A DNA stretch of 64,000 bases from Eumeta japonica (lineage: Eukaryota > Arthropoda > Insecta > Lepidoptera > Psychidae): NCBI GenBank assembly GCA_005406025.1, contig BGZK01000072.1:744001-808000 (forward strand), in the 5' to 3' direction. The translations under genes and the position numbers were made by a program. Shown in pieces: positions 1 to 12,400 of the stretch. Position 1 is the stretch's first letter, and every line of letters starts with the position of its first letter. Under the pieces are notes generated by a model. It was not told where the DNA came from and ran no database searches. It was given only the letters and a program-made list of their open reading frames with translations.

Positions 1-218
1 TACGGTCTCGTTACTTTTTTACCGAAATCTTAGCGATATCCCGCAGGAGGAAGGATACCTATACACAAATGTGCAGGGCTCGGTGGAGGGTCAACGATCA
101 ATGCGGTGCCAATTTGTACCACGGGCTCTTTACTAGAATCGGGTGCTTGTAAATTTCTACTCGGGACTAGCAGGCTTTTTTTTCTTTTCTAGCTGAGACG
201 CCGGAGCGGATCTGCTAC

Positions 219-479
219 CTCTCCGCACGTTGGGCTCCTCGGCGCAAGGTCCGAAAGCCTGTACGACGATGTCATTTTGCGTACGGCACGCGTGCGCGCG
301 CAAATGGCACGCAGAGAGATAGGAGCGGCCATCGCTGCCGCAGACAGCCACCGGCGGCGCGCTGTCGCATTCGGTGGTCGTGCACTCGCAAGTCGCGATG
401 CCGCCGTGAATTGAGCACCATGCGCCGAAGTAACATGTCATATGTTCGCAGCTGGTTGCAGGCAACTGTGTAGCTTCGG
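219..479 (-). CDS. Agrn: Agrin-like exon: Kazal module 8
   Basis: Encodes SCEHMTCYFGAWC, CECTTTEC and Kazal core VAVCGSDGRSYLSAC, ending AFGPC. This is the single follistatin module that follows the laminin-EGF pair in agrin. I end the exon at donor AG|GTAGCA (219), which keeps phase 1. If that donor is not used, the frame runs into a TAG at about 157-159. Continuation is expected left of the window. Confidence 0.8.
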
Positions 480-3400
480 CTGTAAGTATTATGTGTTCAA
501 ATGTTACGTCTTTATACTTTATTTTTGAAAGCGTAATTGAAAACAACAATCTAACTAAAAATAAAGTATAAAAATGAATCAATTGCAATTCGGACTCGCA
601 TGTTGATATTTTCTACTTAAAGTAGTTAGGTAACCAACTTTCGGGCTCGTTTTCTTTTCCAAACACTCGCAAAAGGAAATGTAAAAAAACAGTTTTCTCA
701 AAATCTGCTTTTTTTATAACTAAAGACCTCATTTTATTTTCGTTATTTTAAGCCTTATCATTTCGCAAATAAAGTAGACCGCTGCACTTTTACGTATCTT
801 CTAAATATTTTTTAAACATCCAAAGTAAAATAACGATAACATTATTCACTTATTTTATAAACTGAAAATAATCTCTTTCATCAGTGTATGTGATAGGACA
901 AACCATAATTTGTTACTTATTTAAATAAACATTTAAAAATAGTTAAAAGTACTACAAAATATGGAAGTTTTATCCAATAATAATTCTATACTGCCCAGTT
1001 TCAAGTTTCTAATGTCAACGGCTTATATAAGAAAGCCAGCTACGACAGAATAGTAAATAAACAGCTTAATAATCCTGTACATAAAAGTTTTGTTTTTCTT
1101 GTTGATTGTACAACCCTATCATAATTAAATACACAAAAGCTATGCATATCAATATAAAATAAAAATGAACTTACGGTCAAAGCAGCCATTAGGTCCAAGC
1201 GTGTGTTCATGATTAGAACAAACGGTGCACTTTTGCCCCTGTATGCCCGGCTTGCACACGCAGCGCCCGGTCATCTGTTCGCAATCCTCGCGCACAGAAC
1301 CAAAAGCTGAACATCCACACGCTGCACACAGGCGAAATAGTTTGTTACTATTATCATTTCTTTACATGCTTATTTGAAATTGAATATCTGAATACAAAAT
1401 AAATGCCGGTTCTGAAGAAAATGAATAAAAAACAGCCTTACGTATACATCCGGTATGTCCATTGCCGATTCGCGGTAATCCCCAATAACCAGGTTGACAG
1501 CGATCGCATTTAGCACCTCCTACTCCGAGTCGGCATTCGCACTGGCCACTTTCATCACAGCGTTCGGACATCGAACCAAGCCGATGACAACCACATTGAG
1601 CAGGACAGCCCACACCACCGGGCCCACGCGCGGGCGTCACCCCATCAGCACAACATCCGTGCCAAGAATCTTGACAACCTTTTTTCTCCTCCACTGCTTT
1701 ATCTGTGATTTTTGTTTGTCTTATTTTATTCTTAATTAATCTTTCATCAATGACATTCATGTGGTTTATAAGTTAACACATGAAACAAAATAAAATGTTA
1801 CTCATCTTTCCAAATAGCTATGTAATATTAAATTTTCTCACCTTTCCTGCAACACCTAGCAGCCTTTGCTGTGTGATGACAATAACTACCAGGCGGGCAG
1901 TCCTTACGCCGAGGCCCTCCGCCGCAATCTAGCGGTCGACCTTCTAATTCCATTAGGGGCTCATCATCGCCACACGGACGGAACTATTATTAAAAGATGA
2001 ATTAAGGTCGTGTACACATAATCCTAAATTCAAATCTAAATTTAAAGCATTACCACCTCAAGACCTCGACACAAAGGCAGTGGTCGCAATCTCAGATCCT
2101 CCTGTCGTCGACAAGCTTCCAGTTTCATATGACAAAGAGTGGGATAGAGCCTCAAATCTGATGCACACACTGGAGTGGATGAAGAGGCGGTGGCGGCGGC
2201 ACAGTCGAACAAGCAAGCGCATCGCGGTTGTCCGTTAGAGTCGACGGCACATGTCGCCTCGTAAGCGCACTGCACGCGAGCACACACGGCGGTGCCGGTG
2301 CCCACTTCTGCTGTGCTTTGTTCTGTTAATTCTTCTGAGGCTCGGATTTCATTGCTCAGATCGATAATTTTACTTGATTTATTAGTACCTGAGAAATGAA
2401 AAAATATTATCACTAACGGCTTCTGTAAAGTACACAAGATTACTGTTTTTAAGTTATTCGTGCATCTAATTACTGATGTATACGGTACTTTTGCGTTAGG
2501 AAAATGGCGTGTCTTCATTTCCGTTTGAGTTTATCCCTTAGTAACATTAGACCCGTTCTTTCGTTGATTCTATATATTAGTTTTACTCTTAATTATATCT
2601 AACAAAAAATTTATTAACTTAAATGAAAATGCCTACGTTTTTAATATATTAATTTAATAACCATTACTTGGTGCCTATAAACAGAATGTAACGTTAAAAC
2701 CTTCCTAATGAATTAGGAATTGAATTATCTATTTTGAAATAATGATATTTATCATAATATCGCTATTAAATCTTTAAGAAGTATAAGTGATTATAATTCT
2801 ATATCCAGCGCAAGATGTAAATCAAGCACTTTGCTATTACTTCATCTATATATATATTACCATATAAATCTATAACGTCTGTCTATATATTTAATTTTTT
2901 TTTTTAAATTTTGTGATATATATTCGTTTCATGACTAACTGACTCCAATTCTACCATTTTTAAAAAGCATGTCTTTTTGTATATCCTTTTATAATTCAAG
3001 AACGGTCTGACCGATCGTGATGAAAATTGGTATACAGTAAGAACATGTGATTTTGCAAATGATAGGCTACTGTCTGTCAATCCGTCGGTTTATTTGTCTG
3101 TCTATTCATCTTTTTTTATAACTTAAAAGATTTCAACGATCTTGATGAAAATTAGTGTACAGTCAGAACCTGTGATTATAAAGTACACCGTATGATAATC
3201 ATGAAAAACCAATAATAATTTTTTTATTTCTTTATTAGCCATATTCTTTTCTTTTATGTTTTTTCGGGAACGCGCGCGCGTATATTCGTTTTTTTGCGTG
3301 CTTAAATACTTTATAGAAACATTATGAAACTGGCGATATTTGCACTCGCGAACGGATAGATTTCTAAAAAAGAAAACTAGTATTTGTATCTGTCGTTGTC

Positions 3401-6400
3401 TTCGTATTTTTTACAATTGAGCCGAACTATAAAACCAATCCTAAGAATTATTTCGTTAATAAGAAACTCCTAAAGTAAATGAATTATCAACGTATCGCTT
3501 TGGCTTCATCTGCATATTTGTGTTATTACAGACTCTAAAAATTATTTCATTTATAAAAGCAAAGCTATCCCCAAGTAGTAGCATACATTTTATTTTGATA
3601 CTATAATTTTTATCAGCTTCGTACAAATTAAAGCTGTGACTGATAACAGAATTCAAATTGCAAACGGGACAAAGAACAGAATCAAAAGCGGAGACCGGGA
3701 AGCTTGGAAAACAAAAACAAAACCAAAATCATAGACAATCATAGGACCTAAATTAAAATCAAGATCGTGTTCAAAATCGGAATAAGAAAAAAATCAGAAT
3801 TGAAAGTGGAACCAGGATCGAAAGTGAGATCAGAATTGGATCCTTCTTAAACCAAAATAGGATTCGGAGTTGAGAGTGATACAAATTGGCATCGAGAACA
3901 GAAGGACCGGGATTGAAATCGAGAACGAGATTAATTATCGTAATCGGTCGATATTTTAAATGAAAAAAATCATTCTGTCCACGCGGACGGAGCCGCAGGC
4001 GGAAGCTAGTAGATAATAAAAATTTAAGATATCATAGCAAGAAATAGTAAGATTCTTTCAATGATACAAAATACATGAGGATCTGAAAATACAAATTTGC
4101 ATAATTACTCATAAAAATATGAACAACATATAGTTATGTATGTATTCTTGATCAACCATTTCTAAAATTACATAGTATTTTAATATTACCTGCAGAAGTG
4201 CCGTTTTCATCTTGAGCATCGTTACATTCTCCGTAATAAGCTACCCGTATTGGTGGTTCACCGCGCATACGAGCTTCGCAAGCTGCTCGCTGTAGGGCGC
4301 ATTCGTGTGGATACGTCCTTCCAATGTTGGAACACACTGGATCCCTCTCAGCTTCCGCACACGGAGCTGCGCAAGCGCAAGCGCCGCGAGCACACCACGT
4401 ACCAGAAGGACACTCAACGCTGGCACATGATTCTAAAGACAACAAACTAATATAGTAGTTACCGTAGAATTCTCTTATTGAGAACTGAAATAGCCTATAT
4501 TTTCAAGTGGGCATCGTAAAAAGCAAGTATATAAGGAATTTTATCCACTTTTAATAGTTCTACGAACCTCAAAGTTATACGGAGCAAATCTCACGACTGC
4601 ATATACATAATAAACGCCGATGCCTCTTGTCCCGTTACTCTTCTTTTCTTTTTACATTTCTTTTATATCTCTGGTTTTATTCTTAGATTTTACTTATTAT
4701 GCCAACGCCGAAATAGAAATATCTATATCGATCTACGTACAGACATTACAGGATCCGAATACTTGATTCCACTGCTTATAACTACTCCGTAACCAGGCAC
4801 AATCAATTTTGTTTAGATGAATAGCCCTCAAAATTCCGGGAAAAATCAAACTTACAATACATGTATGTCTTTCGTACCTTCTACTCACTTTTCATCTCTT
4901 CTGTTTAGAAACAATATTAATATTACTTAAGAGTAGATTCAGCCTTCGAGTCAGGAGATCATACATACCATGTTCGATAAGAACTGGTTCTCATTCAATT
5001 AGAATACCAAGACAAAACCCAGCCCAGGGTGAATCATGACTTATATGACCTCCCCCCTGGATCCGCCCTTTTTTTAATATTATTGTAGTACAATAAAAAT
5101 ATGAACCATATTTTTTTATGAAACATAAATAATAGGAGGCTCAAAATATATAAATAAAACCACGATTACCACACGAGCCCATGTGACGTACGTGCAGCCG
5201 GCGACGTTCGCGGCACGAGGTATCTCGGAGGGAGCACACGCTGCTGTAGGTTCTATTATCGCTGCCGCAGACTTCTTCAGTCTCCTATATAACGATATGA
5301 ATATAAGAATTTCCCAATATAAGAATTATGTTCTCAATATATTTTACATATGTTAGTAATACAAAATGAACAATAATTAAACATCTGAATTAAAAATAAA
5401 ATATGGAAGGGTATTCCTTTATAGTGACCTGATACAAACCTTGTACAGCACTTTGCCCATGTGATTATAACTGACATATTGTCATTTTCAAGAAGCAAGA
5501 AGAATGTAAATAAATATGGGCATATATAGTATGTAAATCAATAACACCGCGCCACGTATTCTCATTTTATAACATCATATGCCTATTACAATAAGCATGA
5601 TAAAAATAACAATAAACATAACCCGCAAAACAAATAACTTTTGTTACTTCTTGATGAACCGATCTGTATAAGTTTTTTATTGCTTTATGCGACGTAACCG
5701 CTACTTTCCCCACAGTTAACTTCTTTATGACTCCCATATCTCCCGTGCCTCCAGTGCGATATAGAGCAATGCTATAAGGAGCACAGCCGCATTTCGTTTA
5801 CGAAAAATCTCGCTACTTAACGTGAATGATGAGTTTATTTAGTGCCCGTGAATATTTGAATATTGTATAAGTGTACTCTCAGTGTGGATATTATACCGGA
5901 GGCAGATAACATGAATATTTGTATCTAAGATGCATTTTCATAGTGATTTGAGGTGAAGAAAGGTCATTGACACGCGTACGACTTAGATACGCATTATTGC
6001 CAAAACGTGCGCGTGTCATTGACTGCCTAATTGACACAGTCAATAGTGATCCTACTTATTGTACTAGGGACGTGGGTTCGATTCCCGCACAAGACAAACA
6101 TTTACTTATTTGATTAAACAATAATGTTTTTCTTGAGTCTGGGTGTTTGTATGTGTTGTATGTATTCTATCAACTATCTGGTACTTACAGTATAAACCTC
6201 GTCGCTTTAAGATCAGATGGCACTGTATGTCTGAAGATATTGTATAATTATTATATATTATAATCTTCGCATTGATTTTGCTTGAGGTTGCTTGATTTAT
6301 TTCAAATACTTAATTATTTATTAAATATTTTATTAACAAGATCAACTTTAAAAAAAAAAATAATAGAGATTTAAAACGAATATTATGTTCTATTACGGGT

Positions 6401-9400
6401 ACAAGGGACGCGCTACTCTTCATTTACATATTGTATTATATAATAAAATGATATACATATATATATAGGTAGTTGCTCAGTGGTTAATGACGTTGCTTTC
6501 TAAAAGTAGATACCGGCTTCGATACTGACCACGGGTGAAATGAAAAATGAGTTTTTAACTTAAAATGCACTGTGTCTCAGAAAACCCTCGGAGAAGCCAC
6601 CGATCCCAGATGATGGCATCGCATGGGCAACAACGGCCGTCAGCAGCATCCAAGCGACAATGGCTCTTAAGATCCACACCCTCGATGAAATAAGAAGATA
6701 GTGGATGGGTATAACCTCAGGAGTAGGGTCGATTAAAAACTTGCCACGGCTCAGTAAAACGTATTTCATTAAACAAAAAAAAAACGTAAACAAGTTTACT
6801 TCTTTCTTTTTATACGTCAGGTGTTTGAATGATATTTATTCGTTATAAATTTTTGATAACTCACGGTGCCATCTTCGCAATGTTTCGGGCAAACGCAACT
6901 CGCCTCCGACACGCCGTCACTCTCGCATATTGCATAGAACTCGCATTTTTTATTTTCGCATCCGTCTGAAAGAAATAACAGTACAAACATTAATACTTAT
7001 ACAAGATAATTGACGCCTTAACGTGCTTCGCTCTTTTCATTTGTTTCCGTTATTAGGTTTAAAGGTTTTAACATTTATTTTTATTTTACGTACTCTGTGT
7101 CGTGGCCTCTCAAAGTTAATCTCTACTTGTGATAAATATAGAATAAAATACAGCATATAACTGCTTTGTACGCTGCGAATTCGGTAAATTGTATGACAAT
7201 AAAATGAATAACCCTGCTAGTGATTTTATAATTAAAAAGTTATGGTCATGGCATGAGTAAAAGGTAAGATGGCGTTCATTTCGCGACTGGGGCTCAATGA
7301 TGTAAAATTGTCAAAAAACAATAAAACTAAAAATAAACTCCCAAAACTCGAAAGTCATGGGAGTTTTATTGTATGGGAGTTTCTTCTTGAATGGATCTCG
7401 ACAAGTTTCTAAAAGTAACTTAAATTTTTAAAAGTTTGTCGAGATCCACTCAATGCGCTTCATCAAAAAAATGCTTAGACGTGAATCTTCTCTAAGTTAA
7501 AACTTTAAAGGGACGATACCTGATAGTAAAGTATATATGTGATATGTATGTACATATACTCATAATAGTATAGTAATCGTATTCTTTCAATCCCGCTTTC
7601 ACTGTCTGTTCCGATTTCGGTTTAGCCTTCCATTTTAATCCAATGCCAATCCTGACTGTGATTCCAATATCTTTGACTCTACGTCGTGTTCATGATTGCA
7701 TAGTTCACTCGCATAAGTGTAATGTTAGTGTTTATGTAAGTATTTGACATGTTTAATTATATGTGCGTGCGTATTTATACATGTGTTCATTTACAGTCTC
7801 GTTTCCTCGAAACGTATCTAGCACGTGACACTAATATAAAAAAATCATTTGAATGCATCAAGAGACACCCACTAGATGTGAAACATCAAAAATGTTGTAT
7901 ACTGTATTATCATAATTGGAATGAGGATGGCAAGAAATTGCGAATGAAAAGAAGAACCTCATGATTTTCATTAGCCACATTTAATAGTATATTTCATCAG
8001 TGAACTCTGTTACAGTAGCACTAGAGTTTGTTTCTTGTAGACTGTCTTGGATTCTATGAAAGTTACAATTGGTCGATGATAGCTAAAATATGAAACGTAA
8101 ATTTTGAATGTATTATTTACTATCACCCATTTTGGAAATTTTGTAAACAATGACGAAATTTCAAAAATAGAAATCACTGTTTATTGTTATAAAAAGCTTC
8201 ATCATATGAGAAAATACACGGCGTCGTTCAAAACTAAGCGTCTCCGAAGTGTGAAACGCTTGGTGTTGCCTCATGCCAACGCGTTATATCCTCTACCTAC
8301 GCACAGCGCTCAGAAAGGCGCAGGCCAAAGCCAGGCACAGCAATAAAGATGGAAGTACAACATGAACCCAAAAGATTCCTGACAAAGCACATTGTGTTTC
8401 GTCATTTCATCATTCATAAACATAGAATTAAGAATTGTCTTAATTCTATGTTTATGATTCAAACTTACTGCAAGGTCCGTCATAGAGCACGTTCACATCG
8501 CGCCTGTGACGGCAGGCCTCGAGCTGCAGCTGGCACCGATTGCCGTAAGAAATGCCGTCGGAGCCGCAGACGGGCGCGAATTCACTAGAGCAGCGCGGGC
8601 AGCGGCACACGCCGCGCCCGCCCGCCGACACGCACTCCCCGCCGTGCGGGCACACGCGGCCGGCACACACGCCGTTCGAGCCTGCACTTAGTACATTATT
8701 TTTAACATTAGATAACACTTTATTATCCTTATTTTATTCCAGTTTTTCTCATGCTTATATTATTCTAATTTATGTAAGACTTCATTCGACTGATACGTAG
8801 GTATTTTATTGTATCAATTCTTAATATATATTACTTATGGGTAAGTACTACTTCTATTGTACTTGTATTGTACTACTTCTATTGTGGTTGTTATTTCTAG
8901 CTATACAACAATATCAACGATGAATATCTATGATGTGCTTACAAAATTTCATGAAATTCAAATCCGTTCATAGACCAAATCTATTATTAATTTTCCATTT
9001 ATATAATTTAGCTTTCTTAAACGACAATCTGCAAAGGTGTTATCGATGAAAGCATTTAAGAGTGGGTACCGCAGGCGCCCGCGTGCAGCACGCGCAGGTC
9101 GCGGCCCAGGAGGCAGGCGGCGCGGCGCAGCTCGCAGTCGCTGTCGTGCGTGCGCCCATCCGAGCCGCACACGGGCCGCAGCACGGGCTCGCAGGGCGGC
9201 GGGCACGCGCACACGGCGCCGCTCGCCTCCACGCGGCACTCGGCGCCGTGCCGGCACTCCACTTCCGCACACGGGTTCACGCCTGAACTCACGACGATTA
9301 AAAATATCCTGAACTTAAATGATCTTTAAATAAAACTAAATAACTCTATGATTGACAAGCCGTACCATGATTGATTCTACATTTGTAACGTGTTAAAGAA

Positions 9401-12400
9401 ACGTAGCAAATGATGTAGGTATGGATTCAGAAAATTCCAATTGCAGCAGAATAGACTATCATTTTGTGACGAGAAAGAACTTGTTTGTACTAATAATTTA
9501 TAAAATATGAAAACCGTGTTTTATAAATCGCTCCTGCTCGTCTGTATTTCCTCATATTCACAAGTTAGACACTTGCACTTTTATATGTTTGGAAAATTCT
9601 TGGTTGGATTCATAAACTAGAGAGCAGTCTTCTATAATTTAAATTGTTAGCTATCACGTGTTCACTTAGCCGAATGCAGGTGCCAGTACTTCTATGTACT
9701 CTCTTATTTCATCTGCTAACCTATGGATCCACCAATTTCCAGAAGCAATTTTTATTAAATCATATAAATGCTTACTAGCACTGTTTACCAAAAACAATTT
9801 TATCATATAAGTAACGTGAAATTAATATTAAATTTTGTCAAATATAAGTGTATATATAATTTAATATAAGTAAACCAACGCAATAGCGCGACCGAACGAA
9901 GCTTAAATAATATAGCCCCAGCCGCCTCTATCCGAGCTTCTCGTATATTCTGTAAATATTTTCCATATTTAATACTTTTTTGTCAAACATTTGCTGTTTG
10001 ATATGTGAAAACATTTATGACACATTCTAGTTTATGATCCCATTAGTGGCCTTACTAAAACAACAATTTAAAAAACCTAATTTTGTTCGCACCTATTTAT
10101 ATACGTATAAACAGCCAATCATGTTATTAACCTACCTTATACTTTTTAAATTATGGCAATTCTACGTAGTAACAATCATAAATTTGTCAAAGCAAACTAA
10201 TATCCTTGTTCATAATACATATGCAATTATACAATATTAAATAAATGCTTTCATAACAAAAACAATTACCCGAACTGCACTGCCCCTTGAAGATGATTCG
10301 GAGTTGTTTCCTGGCTCGGCACGATTCGCGGTGCATCTGACATTCGTTGGAGTAGGTCTTGCCGTCGGAGGCGCACACCGGCGAGAACTCCAGCGGGCAC
10401 GGCTCTGCGCAGCGGCACGCCGGCGCGCGGCGCTCGTCCAGCTGACACACCTCGGGATCCGGGCACGTCACTCCCGCGCATGGATCTCAAACAAGTAATA
10501 TTAGACTTATTGATGTAGCCAGTACCACTTCATCAAAAAACTCAAAGATACTTTATTAATTACTAGCTGGCCCGGCAGACGTTGTTCTGCACTTTCTTAT
10601 GGGTGGTTTGCTTGTATAGTTAATGCCCACAGCTGCACCAGTATGGATAAAGAACGAATTTTTCTTTCGTATCCATCGATACCACAGTGTCGTTTTCGAT
10701 CCAGATACCAGTCACACTTTTGTTTCTGATCCATGCCCACACTCGTTTTCGACCCTAGTCCCGGTGTCAATTTTGGTTCCGGCCTTGCGTTTGATTACGA
10801 TGCTGACCCCGTTCCCGATTCTGCTCTCCGTCCTGCTCTCAATTCCGATTCCCCTACCAATCACAGTTCCAATTTCAATTCCAATTCGAAGCAGGGGGTT
10901 ATTATGAAAATAAAATATAGCTATTATTACTTAAGGACAGTGTACCAGTCTACTAGTCCGTTTAGGTAGTAGTTCGGTTCAATAATACAACTACATAGTC
11001 GAAGCCGGAGACAAGCCTTCATATCAATAACACACAAAACATGAAACGTCCCACTCACACTTAAAATTTTGATCCGTCTTTACACTCATTCTCAACCCTT
11101 CTTTTAGTTTATCGTTAACTATATAAGGGAACAATTATTTTGATAGTATGAAATCCAAAGCAAAAATACTTTTATTATGTTCATAGACATTTTAATAATT
11201 TTCATGGTTGTCCAATATATTCATTATCTTCGTCACTGCGACTGCAGTCCGTGACTTGATCGTTATCAATATGGCCTTCTCCGTCAGTTAATAATTTAAC
11301 CAAGGTAATGCAATTGTGAATAGTCACTTTATGTACAATAATTCGACATAATAATACCTGATAGAGTTTTTAGAGAATCACTGACATAATTTGGTAGCTG
11401 ATTGCCTTCAAACCATTTAAAGTGGTATTGGCGATCTTCAGGTAGCCAACCATCATTTCCTGGTTTATACGTGGTTGAATTTTTCAGGTGAGCATTGTTC
11501 AAAATAGAACGTATATAGTTTGCTCGCAAAAAATGCTGCAAAATAGCTCATTTTTACTATGTAGTAAATTTCTAGCAACGAAATTTCGCAATTTTTTTTT
11601 TTTTTGATTTTGAGATAAGGAATCAAAATTTAATATAAAACGAAAATCATTTGCCCAAAATTTACAACAGTTTTAATCTTAGGTTTAAAATATTTTGTTT
11701 GAAGAAAGTGCATATTGTGCAGTATCGCTGAAGAGACTCGGTAAGAAAACAAATAATTTTTTTTAATGAAGAAATTTTTGCCCTGAACTTGGCCTTATTA
11801 TTAGCTGTTTATAATGCAAATTTTGTATTGATTTGCTATAGTACATTACGTTACTAGGGAGGCAAATAATACATTGCGAACCGGATTAAAGGATCCGATG
11901 TAATCCCATCCGATTCTAACATTGTTATAAGTCGTTGATCGCACCTAGAATTAAAATCGTAACTGGTACCAAAATTGGCACCAGCGCAAGGAAATTAAAT
12001 GGTTACCACATTTGCCGTAATATTTGAAAGTGATATTGGTGTTAGTCTCGCAAGCGGCGCGACGCATCTCGCACTCGCCAGGGTAGTCGCGCGCGTCGTC
12101 AGCGCACAGCGCGCGTGCGCCCTCGTGGTCGCCGTAGCTGGGGCAGGCCAGCGGGCACTCGCACGTGTAGCCGCGCCCGTCCGCCGCCGGCCGGCACTGC
12201 GCGCCCGGCTCGCAGGTCACCCCGCGGCACGGGTCCGGCACGTCTGCCATGAACGTACAGAGTTAACGTACCGGCGCAGTCTAACACCAGCTGTCCTAGC
12301 ACCACGTCCTAAAGTACAGTCTCTGATGTACTATCCTTCTCGAACCAAAATAATAAATGAAAAGCATGGTCCTACAAAAACTCTTCTCCTAGAGAGGAGT

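Noticed and set aside
157..218. Lys-rich C-terminus EKKKKPASPE ending the agrin-like protein at 157
   Set aside because: A strong donor AG|GTAGCA at 219/218 in the expected phase suggests the exon ends earlier; agrin should continue. Not excluded as an intron-retained end.
6061..6090. tRNA gene suggested by GGTTCGATTCCCGC
   Set aside because: No matching A-box, acceptor stem or anticodon arm at the right distance; it fits a SINE remnant instead.
9037..9312. Plus-strand Arg/Ala-rich open frames over the Kazal exons
   Set aside because: They are antisense or off-frame shadows caused by high GC; the minus-strand frame has the conserved cysteines and splice sites.
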